From positions 267,506-331,505 of the forward strand of contig NZ_JAANNO010000002.1 in the NCBI RefSeq assembly GCF_011250645.1: DNA of 64,000 nt. The letters are read 5' to 3'. Each line of letters begins with the position of its first letter. Position 1 is the stretch's first letter. Made by a program: the position numbers and the translations under genes. Below, one piece after another: positions 37,349 to 46,339 of the stretch. The notes under the pieces were generated by a model that saw only the letters and a program-made list of their open reading frames with translations, was not told where the DNA came from and searched no databases. This DNA is from Motilibacter aurantiacus. Its GTDB lineage: Bacteria > Actinomycetota > Actinomycetes > Motilibacterales > Motilibacteraceae.

Positions 37349-39070
37349 TCAGTTGCAGACCGCGCCCTGGGCCGCGGAGGTGACGAGCTTGGCGTACTTG
37401 GCCAGCACGCCGCGGGTGTAGCGCGGGGGCAGCGGCTCCCAGCCGTCCTTGCGGGCCTCGAGCTCGGCCGGGTCGACGAGGATGTCGAGGGTCGCGTTCT
37501 CGACGTCGAGCCGGATCCGGTCGCCGTCGCGGACGTACGCGATCGGGCCGCCGTCGACCGCCTCGGGGGCGATGTGGCCGACGCAGAGGCCCGTCGTGCC
37601 GCCGGAGAAGCGGCCGTCGGTCATGAGCAGCACGTCCTTGCCGAGGCCCGCGCCCTTGATCGCGCCGGTGATCGCGAGCATCTCGCGCATGCCCGGGCCG
37701 CCCTTGGGGCCTTCGTAGCGGATGACGACGACGTCGCCGGCCTGGATCGTGCCGTCCTCCAGCGCGTCCATCGCCGCGCGCTCGCGCTCGAAGACGCGAG
37801 CGGTCCCCTCGAACACCGCGGTGTCGAAGCCGGCCGACTTCACGACCGCGCCCTCGGGCGCGAGCGAGCCGTGCAGGATCGTGATGCCGCCCGTCGCGTG
37901 GATCGGGTCGGTGATCTTGCGGATCACCTCGCCGTCGGCCGAGGGGGCGTTCAGCTCGGCGAGGTTCTCGGCCATGGTGCGGCCGGTCACGGTGAGCGTG
38001 TCGCCGTCGAGCAGGCCCGCGTCGAGCAGGGTCTGCATGACGACCGGGATGCCGCCGATGCGGTCCACGTCCACCATCACGTGCCGGCCGAACGGCTTGA
38101 GGTCGCCGAGGTGCGGGACCTTCGCGCCGATGCGGGCGAAGTCGGCCAGGGTCAGGTCGACCTCGGCCTCGTTCGCGATCGCGAGCAGGTGCAGCACCGC
38201 GTTGGTGGAGCCGCCGAGCGCCATGACGACGGCGATCGCGTTCTCGAACGCGGGCTTGGTGAGGATCTGGCGGGCCGTGATGCCCTGGCGGAGCAGGTCG
38301 ACGACCGCCTCGCCGGACTTGCGGGCGAACCCGTCGCGGCGCCGGTCCGTGGCCGGCGGCGCGGCCGAGCCCGGCAGCGACATGCCGAGCGCCTCCGCCG
38401 CGGCGGCCATCGTGTTGGCGGTGTACATGCCGCCGCAGGCCCCTTCGCCGGGGCAGATGGCGCGCTCGATCGCGTCGACGTCCTCACGCGACATCAGCCC
38501 GCGGGCGCACGCCCCGACCGCCTCGAAGGCGTCGATGATCGTGACCTCGCGGTCCGAGCCGTCGGAGAGCTTGGCCCGCCCCGGGAGGATCGACCCGGCG
38601 TACAGGAAGACCGACGCGAGGTCGAGGCGCGCCGCGCCCATGAGCATCCCGGGCAGCGACTTGTCGCAGCCGGCGAGCAGCACCGAGCCGTCGAGCCGCT
38701 CGGCGCCGAACACCGTCTCGACCGAGTCGGCGATGACCTCGCGCGACACCAGCGAGAAGTGCATGCCCTCGTGGCCCATCGAGATGCCGTCGGAGACCGA
38801 GATGGTCCCGAACTCCATGGGGAAGCCGCCGCCGGCGTGCACGCCGTCCTTGGCCGCCTTCGCCAGGCGGTCGAGCGACAGGTTGCAGGGGGTGATCTCG
38901 TTCCAGGAGGACGCGACGCCGATCTGCGGCTTGGCGAAGTCCTCGTCCCCCATCCCGACGGCGCGGAGCATGCCGCGCGAGGCCGTCGCCTCCAGCCCGT
39001 CGGTGACCACGCGGCTGCGCGGCTTGATGTCCGGAGTAGCGGGGCGCGGAGCCTGAGTCTCGGCAGTCAC
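37349..39070 (-). CDS. ilvD: Dihydroxy-acid dehydratase
   Basis: IlvD dehydrates 2,3-dihydroxy-3-methyl acids to the 2-oxo acids of valine/leucine and isoleucine, using an Fe-S cluster. The 573-residue product has [14 protein letters not shown] (cluster Cys), [21 protein letters not shown] (cluster Cys), [21 protein letters not shown] (cluster Cys), [16 protein letters not shown] and the C-terminal [22 protein letters not shown]. Start GTG 39070. It is transcribed separately from ilvBNC, in the same direction. Confidence 0.96.
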   Translation of the reverse strand: MTAETQAPRPATPDIKPRSRVVTDGLEATASRGMLRAVGMGDEDFAKPQIGVASSWNEITPCNLSLDRLAKAAKDGVHAGGGFPMEFGTISVSDGISMGHEGMHFSLVSREVIADSVETVFGAERLDGSVLLAGCDKSLPGMLMGAARLDLASVFLYAGSILPGRAKLSDGSDREVTIIDAFEAVGACARGLMSREDVDAIERAICPGEGACGGMYTANTMAAAAEALGMSLPGSAAPPATDRRRDGFARKSGEAVVDLLRQGITARQILTKPAFENAIAVVMALGGSTNAVLHLLAIANEAEVDLTLADFARIGAKVPHLGDLKPFGRHVMVDVDRIGGIPVVMQTLLDAGLLDGDTLTVTGRTMAENLAELNAPSADGEVIRKITDPIHATGGITILHGSLAPEGAVVKSAGFDTAVFEGTARVFERERAAMDALEDGTIQAGDVVVIRYEGPKGGPGMREMLAITGAIKGAGLGKDVLLMTDGRFSGGTTGLCVGHIAPEAVDGGPIAYVRDGDRIRLDVENATLDILVDPAELEARKDGWEPLPPRYTRGVLAKYAKLVTSAAQGAVCN

Positions 39071-39181
39071 AGCACATCCTGTCTCTCACGGTGCCGGCGG
39101 CTTCGGCACCCGAACGATGTTACGTACGGGTGACGCCCCCAGGGGCGGGCCGCCGAGTGCTGAGACGCCGAGCCCGGCGGG

Positions 39182-40081
39182 TCAGCCGACGCCGAGCGGC
39201 ACCGGGCCCCGGGAGGGCACCGCCCGAGGCGGACGCGGCCGCGGGGAGCCGGGCGAGCCCGGGCGCGGCGGGCCGACGGCCACCGTGACGGGGACCGGGA
39301 CGGAGCCGGCCCCCGGGCCGGGCAGGCGCACGGTCACCGGCGCGGTGGAGCCCCCCTCCAGGGGCAGGACCGCCGCACCGTCCCAACCGGACAGCTCCTC
39401 CCACGCGAGCCGCCCGCGGCCGCCGTTCTGGTGCGGGTCGACGCGCCGGGAGGCCTCGGCGACCGGGGTGCCCGGGGGCCCGACGACGAGCAGTGCCCGG
39501 CCGAACACAGGCGTCGGCAGGATCACCGCCCACCCGGCGGGGCCGGAGCGCGTGGGGCGCAGCGTCGTCCGCGACCAGCGCCCCCGCGAGGGCTGGTACG
39601 CAACGACGCCCTTGCCTGCCGGCGGGCCGGGCTCGACCGCGAGCAGCGCCTTGGTCCCCGCCACGGTGCCGGCCCAGACGAGGACCGTCCCCGGCTCGTC
39701 GGCGAGCAGCGCCTCCGCCTCCCGGGCGGACGGCGAGCCGGGCGCCGCGAGCGCGCCGGACAGGTCCCCGCGCAGCGGCCATTCGCGGACGGGCAGCAGC
39801 GACGGGTCGCTGGGGCCGGTCCGGGTCGACCGTGCGTCGCGCTCGTCCCCACCGGCCAGGTCGGCCAGCACAGCCGCGCCCAGCAGCGCGACGACCAGTG
39901 CGGCGGCCGCCTGCCGGGCGAGCCGGGCCCGCCGCGAGGGAACGTCCCCGCCCCGGCCGGCCGGGCCGCCGGCCAGCTCGTCGGGCGACGGGACGGGGCC
40001 CGGCTCGCCCTCCTCGCGGACCGGGCCCACGGCGCCGAACCGCGCGCCGCCGGCCGAGGCTGCGGCGCGCCTGCCCCTCAC
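39182..40081 (-). CDS. Unknown single-span membrane protein of the VWA operon
   Basis: A 299-residue protein I do not recognise. After a basic N-terminus of about 60 residues there is one hydrophobic span (AAAALVVALLGAAVLADLAG), then an exterior domain of about 150 residues with beta-type alternation (GTVLVWAGTVAGTKALLAVEP, AVILPTPVFGRALLVVGPPG) and a Pro/Gly/Arg-rich end. Topology is N-in/C-out by the positive-inside rule. GTG 40079-40081 overlaps the VWA gene stop as GTGA. Last gene of the four-gene unit 43303-39182; function unknown. Confidence 0.65.
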   Translation of the reverse strand: MRGRRAAASAGGARFGAVGPVREEGEPGPVPSPDELAGGPAGRGGDVPSRRARLARQAAAALVVALLGAAVLADLAGGDERDARSTRTGPSDPSLLPVREWPLRGDLSGALAAPGSPSAREAEALLADEPGTVLVWAGTVAGTKALLAVEPGPPAGKGVVAYQPSRGRWSRTTLRPTRSGPAGWAVILPTPVFGRALLVVGPPGTPVAEASRRVDPHQNGGRGRLAWEELSGWDGAAVLPLEGGSTAPVTVRLPGPGAGSVPVPVTVAVGPPRPGSPGSPRPRPPRAVPSRGPVPLGVG

Positions 40082-41034
40082 GCGTCCACGGAGTCCGACG
40101 GGCGCGACGGCGACGGGCTCGGCGCAGCGGGGGCTCCGCCGGTGGGGGCCGGCGCGGGCGTCGCCCCGCGAGGCGCCTGCTGCCCGGGAGCGGGGGCCGC
40201 GGGAGCGCCCGGGGCCGCCGGAGCTGACGGGCTCGACGGCGCGGACGGGGCCGCGGGCGGCGCGCCCGCCAGACGCTGCCCGGTCAGCCCGGCGATCACC
40301 CGGGCGTACGTCAGCCCGATGTCGGCGGCGCTCGAGATGGGCGTCACGTGCACGTCGGCGAGCTCGGGGCTCTCGAGCACCGGGGAGCGCTCCGGCCCCT
40401 TGGGGTTGAGCACCCAGGTCTGGGTGATGCCCGCGGCCGCGAGGGCCGCGTCGAGCTCGGCCGGGTCGTCCTGGAACTCCCCGTCGCTGATGGCGAGCAG
40501 CGCGGTGGCCGCGCAGGACCGGCCGTCGAACGCAGCGCCCAGCGCGTCCGCGGCGGTCCGGGCGACGGTCTGCCCGGTGCCGACGGCCACCTCGCCGGGC
40601 GCGAGGGCGGGCGCGCTGCCCACCGGCGTGGGCGCCAGCGTCAGCAGCGCCTCGTCGGTGAACACCGCGAGCGCCACCTCGTCGTCGCCGGGGAGGTTCT
40701 GCCGCAGCCAGGGCAGCAGCTCGTCGGTCGCCTGCCGCCGGATGGGCTCGACCTGGTCCATCGAGGAGGAGGTGTCGCTGGCGATGGCGATGCAGAGCCG
40801 CCCGTCGAGGGTGCGCTCCCCCTCGAGGTACGTCCCGCCCAGCGCGCCGGGGCCGGCGGCCGCCGCCTGCGGGGCCGGGTCGTCCTCGAGCAGCTGCGGG
40901 ACGCCCCACCCGGCGAGGGCCGCGAGCGGGACCAGCAGGAGCAGCAGCGGCACTCTGCGGTCGCTCGGCAGGCCCGGGTAGCGCGCGCCGGGAAAGCTCG
41001 GCCGGGTCGGGATCCCCCGGCGCCAGATCGGCAT
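40078..41034 (-). CDS. Membrane-anchored von Willebrand factor A-domain protein
   Basis: A 318-residue protein: one N-terminal transmembrane helix (VPLLLLLVPLAALAGWGVP), then a VWA-type fold. The MIDAS metal motif is visible as DTSSSM (DxSxS) at about residue 90, a second loop at the AATALLAISDGE strand supplies the late Asp, and VALAVFTDEALLTL fits a core strand. The last 70 residues are an Ala/Pro/Ser-rich tail, probably wall-spanning or a linker. ATG 41032-41034 shares one base with the previous stop (TGATG). VWA domains usually mediate metal-dependent protein contacts; the partner is unknown. Confidence 0.75.
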   Translation of the reverse strand: MPIWRRGIPTRPSFPGARYPGLPSDRRVPLLLLLVPLAALAGWGVPQLLEDDPAPQAAAAGPGALGGTYLEGERTLDGRLCIAIASDTSSSMDQVEPIRRQATDELLPWLRQNLPGDDEVALAVFTDEALLTLAPTPVGSAPALAPGEVAVGTGQTVARTAADALGAAFDGRSCAATALLAISDGEFQDDPAELDAALAAAGITQTWVLNPKGPERSPVLESPELADVHVTPISSAADIGLTYARVIAGLTGQRLAGAPPAAPSAPSSPSAPAAPGAPAAPAPGQQAPRGATPAPAPTGGAPAAPSPSPSRPSDSVDA

Positions 41035-42482
41035 CAGGCCCCCGTGTCGCGCTCGCCGGAGGCGGCCCGGTCGACGTCGCGCTCGGCGCGCGGCGGCTGC
41101 GGCCGCTCGGCCTTCGGCCGGCCCAGATGTCCGCGCACGGTGCGCAGCAGCTCGGTCCGCAGGTCGATGACCTGCCCGTCCTCGACCGGCGGCCGGCGCT
41201 CCTCCCAGGGACGGGTGCTGCTGGCGGCCCGGCGCGGGCTGTCCTCGTCGCGCGAGGTCGGCATCGGGGCCTCCGGCGCCTGCAGCAGCTCCTCGACGGG
41301 AGCCGCGTAGACCGGCGCCCGCACCTCGGCGTAGTCGAAGATGCCGCTGTCGTCCGGGGAGGCCTTGTAGGCGTCGAGCAGGCCCTTGACCCGGCCGAGC
41401 TGTCCGCGCGCCGCGCGCCAGTCCTGGTGGGCCTGGACCTGCGCCTGCCGCTTGCCGGACAGCCGCTCGGCCTTGGCGTGCCGCCGCAGGGCGCCGGTCA
41501 GCACCCGCTGGGCGGCCCGGTCGCGCCGCTCGGCGCGCTCGAACTCGGCGGCCTTCGGGACGGCCTGGTACGCGGCCAGCCCCGCCGCCCCGGCCAGCTC
41601 GGCCAGGACGAGCCCGCCGAACATCAGCGCCGAGGAGAGCCGGGAGGTGTCGTCGTCGAGCGGCTCGAAGGCGCCGACGGCCATGCCCTTGAGGCTGACG
41701 CCCACGACGAGGCCGATCGCGGCCAGCACCAGGGTCGGCAGCACGGCACGGGCGAAGACGGTCCGCTTGCGCCGGGCCAGCCCCTCGACGTCGCCCCCGC
41801 CCGCCGACAGCCAGCCGGACACGAGCAGCTTGGTGCCGATGACGAACACCGGCGCGAAACCGATGGGCAGCAGGTACGACTCCAGCGGCGGCACGTCAGC
41901 CACCGCGAGGATCTGGTTGATCGTGAAGTAGCTCGCCGCCATGAGCAGCGCGGTGAAGAACAGCGACGTCACCGGCCGCATCGGTCGGACTACCGTCGGC
42001 GTCTCCAGCAGCTGCTGGCGGCGCTCCTGCGCCTCGGCCGTGGCCCGCAGCAGGGCGAGCTCGGTGTGCGCGGCGGCCTTGGCCGCGGTGGCGGCTCGGG
42101 TCAGCCGGCGGATGTCCGGCCGGGTGAGCATGGAGCCGTGGATGCTGCGGCCGAGGCCGCCGGCCAGCCGGATCGCCGCCGACTTGGTCAGCGGCGGCTG
42201 GCCGCCGGGCTTGCGCAGGCCGACGCCGGGCCGCCCGGCAGGGCCGCTGGCCGGGCCGCCGTAGGCGCCGTTGGCCGGGCCGCCGTAGGGCGCTGTGCCG
42301 GGCGCTGTGCCGGGCGCCGTGCCGGGCGCCGTGCCGGGCGCTGAGCCGGGGCCGGGGTACGGCCCGCCGACGGGCGCCCCGCGCGGCGGGACGGCGCCCG
42401 CGCGCGGGTCCGGAGGCGCGAAGCCCCGTGGGTCGTACGGGCCGCGGTCGCCCCGGCTCCGGGCCGTGCCGTCGTCACTCAC
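41034..42482 (-). CDS. Multi-span membrane protein with Pro/Gly-rich repeat N-terminus
   Basis: A 482-residue protein not recognised. Residues 1-90 are Pro/Gly/Ala-rich and include four GTAP units. Residues 105-165 are a charged helix (TRAATAAKAAAHTELALLRA). Four hydrophobic spans follow (LFFTALLMAASYFTINQIL, YLLPIGFAPVFVIGTKLLV, VLPTLVLAAIGLVVGVSL, LMFGGLVLAELAGAAGLAAY). The rest is a cytosolic, strongly charged helical region (AEFERAERRDRAAQRVL) with a disordered tail. Central gene of the VWA operon, likely the membrane platform. ATG 42482 follows a short gap of 41 bases after the lipoprotein gene. Confidence 0.65.
   Translation of the reverse strand: MSDDGTARSRGDRGPYDPRGFAPPDPRAGAVPPRGAPVGGPYPGPGSAPGTAPGTAPGTAPGTAPYGGPANGAYGGPASGPAGRPGVGLRKPGGQPPLTKSAAIRLAGGLGRSIHGSMLTRPDIRRLTRAATAAKAAAHTELALLRATAEAQERRQQLLETPTVVRPMRPVTSLFFTALLMAASYFTINQILAVADVPPLESYLLPIGFAPVFVIGTKLLVSGWLSAGGGDVEGLARRKRTVFARAVLPTLVLAAIGLVVGVSLKGMAVGAFEPLDDDTSRLSSALMFGGLVLAELAGAAGLAAYQAVPKAAEFERAERRDRAAQRVLTGALRRHAKAERLSGKRQAQVQAHQDWRAARGQLGRVKGLLDAYKASPDDSGIFDYAEVRAPVYAAPVEELLQAPEAPMPTSRDEDSPRRAASSTRPWEERRPPVEDGQVIDLRTELLRTVRGHLGRPKAERPQPPRAERDVDRAASGERDTGA
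42289..42348. repeat. Five tandem 12-base repeats within a coding region
   Basis: Five copies of GGCGCYGTGCCG-type units (last copy GGCGCTGAGCCG) encode the GTAP repeats near the N-terminus of the multi-span protein. The copies are nearly identical, so copy number may vary by slippage without a frameshift. Confidence 0.85.
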
Positions 42483-42523
42483 GAGGCGGTCCTCCTACGC
42501 AAAGGGTCGGGGCGGGCGGGAGG

Positions 42524-43303
42524 TCAGACGTAGGACTGGCTGGACACCTCGGGCGACGGGACGCCCGAGCCGCGCAGCCACTCGGCCCACTCGTCGATGG
42601 TCTTGGCGGTGCGCTCGGTCGTCCAGGGGGCGCCGTCGACCGCCCCGATGCCGTGCATCTGCACGCCGCTGAACGCGGACAGGTCGACCTTCACGGCCTG
42701 CTCGGGCAGGCCCGCTCCGTCGGTCAGCATGACCGCGTCGCGCGGGGAGCCGTCCGGGGCGAGCGGGGTGCTCTGCGCGACCGCGAGCCAGCCGCCGACG
42801 ATGCTGGTGCCGGGGGCGGACGGGGCCGGCTGGGCGCGCGCCGCCGTGAGCTGCGTCCAGAGCTCGGCCGCAGCCTGCTGGGCCACGTAGCGCTGCTTCT
42901 GCGCCAGGGCGGCCTCGTTGTTGTGCGCCGGCAGCAGGTTCGAGCACGCGAACACGGTCTGCGCCCCGGACGCGGTGCCGGTGAAAGTGATCACGCGCAG
43001 CGCCCGCGACTGCTCGACGGCGTTCGCGACCACGGCCTCGATCTGCGGCTTGATGCGGGCCTCGGCGGACGTGGAGTTCCAGTACGACCCGGACTGGTCG
43101 ATGGCGACGGTGATCTCGCCCTTCGCCGCCTCGTCGGCCGTGAGCAGGGGCTCGAGCCTGTCCGGGCAGGCACCGGTCCCCGCCGCCGCGGCGGCCGGCG
43201 CGTCGCCACCGCCGTCGGGCCCACCGCCGTCGGAGCCGCCGCAGCCGGCGACGGCGAGCCCGGCGAGCAGCACCAGGGGCAGCCCTCGGCGCTTGAGGAT
43301 CAT
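42524..43303 (-). CDS. VWA-like lipoprotein
   Basis: A 259-residue lipoprotein: signal MILKRRGLPLVLLAGLAVAGC with lipobox LAVAGC (Cys 21), then a Gly/Ala/Pro linker. The globular part has the three MIDAS elements of a VWA domain: DQSGS at about residue 70, the Thr of APGTSIVGG, and the Asp of VMLTDGAG. An extra segment ALRVITFTGTASGAQTVFACS forms a core strand. ATG 43301-43303 has a GGAGG site 7 bases upstream; the longer frame would bury the signal peptide. First gene of the four-gene operon; expected on the outer face of the membrane. Function unknown. Confidence 0.75.
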   Translation of the reverse strand: MILKRRGLPLVLLAGLAVAGCGGSDGGGPDGGGDAPAAAAAGTGACPDRLEPLLTADEAAKGEITVAIDQSGSYWNSTSAEARIKPQIEAVVANAVEQSRALRVITFTGTASGAQTVFACSNLLPAHNNEAALAQKQRYVAQQAAAELWTQLTAARAQPAPSAPGTSIVGGWLAVAQSTPLAPDGSPRDAVMLTDGAGLPEQAVKVDLSAFSGVQMHGIGAVDGAPWTTERTAKTIDEWAEWLRGSGVPSPEVSSQSYV

Positions 43304-43507
43304 GCAAGGACCTCCGAGGTCGAACTTCCGAGCAACAGGGACCGGTCCCGGCACCCCGGGACGCCACCGCCAGGACGAAAGCCCCTCTTCAGGCTACGTC
43401 GCCGCGTCGACAACCGCCCTTTTCCCGATCGGGTGGAGATCGACGATCCCCGCCGGCCTCGAAAGTCAGCAGAAAAGCGGAGCCGGCCTGCCCGGCTGCT
43501 CGGCGCC

Positions 43508-44221
43508 TCATTCGGCGCGCAGCCGGACGTGCTCGCGCACCCGTGCGTCGAGCCGGGCCGCGTGGGCGCCGCGCCAGTAGACGCGTGCGCACTCCGAGCA
43601 CCGGGAGAACTCCTCCTGGGTGCGTCGCGTTCCGGGCTCGAGGCGGTCGAGGACGTCGCCCTTGGCCACCGGGGCAAGAGCCCCGTTGCAGACCGTGCAG
43701 CGGGTGTAGGGCTCGAGCGGTAGCCCGAAACGGTCGAGCACGTCCGCGAGCTGCTCGTCGGGCCGCGCCCCGCGCACGTACGCCGCGCGTCGCAGCGCCC
43801 GCCGGCGCAGCAGCCCGCGGTCCTGGGTGAGCAGCAGCCGGTCCTCCGCGCCGGCCTGCGCGACGAGCGCCGGGTCGTCCGCGTCGTTGGCGTACGCCGC
43901 GTCCACCCCCAGCAGCCGTAGCCGCCGCGCGAGCGCTCCGAGGTGCACGTCGAGCAGCAGCCGGGGCGGGCCCTCGAGCGGCTGCGGCCGCGGACGGGCG
44001 AGGACCTCCACCTCGTCGCCCGCGGCCAGCCGCCGCCCGGGCGGGGCCGGCATGCCGGCCAGCCGGAGCTCCCCCACCTCGGTGAGGGGCACCCCGGCGG
44101 CCTGCACCGCGTGCCCCAGCGAGGCGGTGGGGTCGGCCGCCACGTCCACGTCGACCATCCCGGCCCGGGCCCGCGCGGGCAGGAAGAGCCGCAGGGCCGG
44201 GGTGACGAGCAGGCGGGCCAC
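43508..44221 (-). CDS. Ubiquitin/MoaD-fold plus Mut7-C PIN-type RNase domain protein
   Basis: A 237-residue protein with two parts. Residues 1-80 look like a ubiquitin/ThiS-type beta-grasp domain (LRLFLPARARAGMVDVDV, ending in an AAGDEVEVLARP strand). Residues 85-237 are a Mut7-C domain: LLLDVHLGALARRLRLLGVDAAYAND (PIN-like acidic start), LLLTQDRGLLRRR, and a zinc ribbon CTVC...CSEC. This Ub-Mut7C architecture is known from actinobacterial genomes and is thought to act in RNA metabolism. GTG 44219-44221 chosen as the first start before the conserved beta strand, 11 bases after the dehydrogenase stop. Confidence 0.82.
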   Translation of the reverse strand: MARLLVTPALRLFLPARARAGMVDVDVAADPTASLGHAVQAAGVPLTEVGELRLAGMPAPPGRRLAAGDEVEVLARPRPQPLEGPPRLLLDVHLGALARRLRLLGVDAAYANDADDPALVAQAGAEDRLLLTQDRGLLRRRALRRAAYVRGARPDEQLADVLDRFGLPLEPYTRCTVCNGALAPVAKGDVLDRLEPGTRRTQEEFSRCSECARVYWRGAHAARLDARVREHVRLRAE

Positions 44222-44232
44222 CGGCGGCGGGG

Positions 44233-45132
44233 TCAGTACTGGCCGGAGATGACGTTGCGCAGCGGCCGGCCGTCGGCCCAGCGGGCCAGCTGGTCCGAGA
44301 CCAGCGCGCGGGCACGCGGCCCCATGGCGGCCGTGCCGCCGCCGACGTGCGGGGTGAGCAGGAGGCCGGGCGCCTCCCACAGCGGGTGGCCGGGCGGGAG
44401 CGGCTCGGGGTCCGTGACGTCGAGCGCGGCCCGCAGCCGGCGGCTCGAGAGCTCGGCCAGCAGGGCGCCCGTGTCGACCACCGGGCCGCGGGCCATGTTG
44501 ACCAGCAGGGCCCCGTCCTTCATCCGCCGCAGCATCGCCGCGTCGACGAGCCCGCGGGTGGCCTCGGTCAGCGGCACCAGCACCACCACCGCGTCGGCCA
44601 GCGGCAGCAGCTCCGGCAGCCGGCCCAGGTCCGCGACGCCCTCCCGGGCCCGGCGTGCGACACGCAGCACGTCGACCTCGAAGCCGGCCAGCCGCCGCTC
44701 GACCGCCTCGCCGATCGCGCCGTACCCGAGGATCAGGACCGTGCGGTCGGCGAGCCCGAGGGTCGACGTGGGCTCCCACCGCCCGGCCGCCTGGCTGTGG
44801 ACGTACGCCGGCAGGTCGCGCTGAGCGGCGAGCAGGAGCGCGACCGCCAGCTCGGCCGTCGACGCGTCGTGCACGCCCCGGGCGTTGCACAGGGTCACGT
44901 CCTCGGGCACCAGCCCGCGCACCCCCTCGACGCCGGCGCTGAGCGTCTGCACGACCCGCAGGCGCGGCATGTGCGCCAGCAGGGACAGCCCCTCGGTGCC
45001 GCGGCCGTAGGGCAGGACGTAGAACTCCACGTCCTCCAGGCCCGTCGACGGCGGAGGAGCGTCCGCGCCCCACACCTGCGCGTCGACGCCGGGCGGGACG
45101 TCCACGCCGGACAGGCTGAGCAGTGCGCGCAT
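44233..45132 (-). CDS. D-2-hydroxyacid dehydrogenase family protein
   Basis: A 299-residue NAD(P)-dependent D-isomer 2-hydroxyacid dehydrogenase: VQTLSAGVEGVRGLVP, CNARGVHDASTAELAVALLL, dinucleotide motif VLILGYGAIGEAVERRLAGF, VVLVPLTEATRGLV, LVNMARGPVVDTGAL, and the catalytic region DVTDPEPLPPGHPLW...LTPHVGG with the His. The N-terminal domain is short for the family. Substrate not known. ATG at 45130-45132; divergent from the sugar dehydrogenase pair. Confidence 0.88.
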   Translation of the reverse strand: MRALLSLSGVDVPPGVDAQVWGADAPPPSTGLEDVEFYVLPYGRGTEGLSLLAHMPRLRVVQTLSAGVEGVRGLVPEDVTLCNARGVHDASTAELAVALLLAAQRDLPAYVHSQAAGRWEPTSTLGLADRTVLILGYGAIGEAVERRLAGFEVDVLRVARRAREGVADLGRLPELLPLADAVVVLVPLTEATRGLVDAAMLRRMKDGALLVNMARGPVVDTGALLAELSSRRLRAALDVTDPEPLPPGHPLWEAPGLLLTPHVGGGTAAMGPRARALVSDQLARWADGRPLRNVISGQY

Positions 45133-45191
45133 GGGGGGGACGCTACCCAGGTGACGGTTGGACAGCGGAGAGCGACGGGTACAGGCCCGGC

Positions 45192-46283
45192 ATGCGCCTT
45201 CCCCCTCCCGTGCGTGCCCCGCTGGCCGGCGCCCTCGCCGCCGGCCTCGCGCTCCCGCTGACCGCGGCGACGCCCGCGGCCGCCGGCCCGGCCGCGCCCG
45301 CCCGCCCTGCCGCGGTCGCCGCGTCGGCCACCGTGACGGGGACGGTGGCGACCGGCCTCGCCAGCCCGTGGGGGCTCGCGATCCTTCCCGACGGGTCGGC
45401 GGTCGTCTCCTCGCGGGACGAGGGGACCGTCTGGCGCGTCCCGCGCGGCGGGGGCGAGCCGCGGCGCGTCGGGTCGGTGCCGGGGTCCGTGCACTCCGGC
45501 GAGGGCGGGCTGCTCGGCCTGGCGCTGCACCCCGGCTACCCGCGGCAGCCCTGGCTGTACGCCTACACGACGACCGCCTCGGACAACCGCATCGTGCGGA
45601 TGCGGTTCGACGGCAGCAGTCTCGGCGCCACCCAGGTCGTGCTGCGCGGGATCGGGAAGGCCGGGAACCACAACGGCGGCCGGATCGCGTTCGGCCCCGA
45701 CGGGATGCTCTACGCCGGCACCGGTGATGCAGGGGCGCCTTCCCGTTCACAGAACCGTAGTTCACTGAATGGCAAGATCCTGCGCATGACGCCGACGGGT
45801 GGGGTGCCGGCGGGCAACCCGTTCCGGGGCTCGCTCGTGTGGAGCCTGGGACACCGCAACGTCCAGGGCCTGGCCTGGGACTCCCGAGGCCGGATGTGGG
45901 CATCGGAGTTCGGTCAGAACACCTGGGACGAGCTCAACCGCATCGTCAAGGGGAAGAACTACGGCTGGCCGAGGGTCGAGGGCCGGGCCGGGCGGCGCGG
46001 CTTCGTCGACCCGGTGGCGCAGTGGAGCCCCGCCGTCGCCTCCCCGTCCGGCATCACCGTGGCCGCGGGAGCCGTGTGGGTCGCCTCGCTGCGCGGGCAG
46101 CGGCTCTGGCGGGTCCCGGTCGGCGGCGGCACGCCGCGTGCCTACTTCGCCGGGACGTACGGCCGGCTGCGCGCCGTCGCCGTGGCACCCGGGGGCCGGC
46201 TGTTTCTCATGACGAACAACACCGACGGCCGCATCGCCCCGCGCTCCGGCGACGACCGCCTGCTGCGCGTCAAGGTGACGTGA
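45192..46283 (+). CDS. Secreted PQQ-type sugar dehydrogenase (GDH/sorbosone dehydrogenase family)
   Basis: A 363-residue six-bladed beta-propeller with a Sec-type signal (LAGALAAGLALPLTAATPAAA). Family signatures: LASPWGLAILPDGSAVVSSRD, EGGLLGLALHPGYPRQPWLYAY, NHNGGRIAFGPDGMLYAGTGDAG, NGKILRMTPTG, WSLGHRNVQGLAWDSRGRMWASEFG and ELNRIVKGKNYGWP. These are the PQQ/Ca-binding and active-site (His) blocks of soluble aldose dehydrogenases, though many actinobacteria lack PQQ synthesis, so cofactor use is uncertain. ATG 45192. Followed by a paralogue. Confidence 0.88.
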   Translation: MRLPPPVRAPLAGALAAGLALPLTAATPAAAGPAAPARPAAVAASATVTGTVATGLASPWGLAILPDGSAVVSSRDEGTVWRVPRGGGEPRRVGSVPGSVHSGEGGLLGLALHPGYPRQPWLYAYTTTASDNRIVRMRFDGSSLGATQVVLRGIGKAGNHNGGRIAFGPDGMLYAGTGDAGAPSRSQNRSSLNGKILRMTPTGGVPAGNPFRGSLVWSLGHRNVQGLAWDSRGRMWASEFGQNTWDELNRIVKGKNYGWPRVEGRAGRRGFVDPVAQWSPAVASPSGITVAAGAVWVASLRGQRLWRVPVGGGTPRAYFAGTYGRLRAVAVAPGGRLFLMTNNTDGRIAPRSGDDRLLRVKVT

Positions 46284-46339
46284 GAGTTCCGTGACATAGC
46301 TCGCGGTGTCACGACCGTGCCGCCGGGTAGGCGCGCCTC

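Noticed and set aside
39182-40909. Long minus-strand frame covering the VWA gene
   Set aside because: The upstream two thirds overlap the clearly coding VWA frame; only the part from GTG 40081 is taken as a gene.
42289-42348. Possible CRISPR-like repeat
   Set aside because: Repeats are contiguous 12-mers without spacers and lie in a coding frame.
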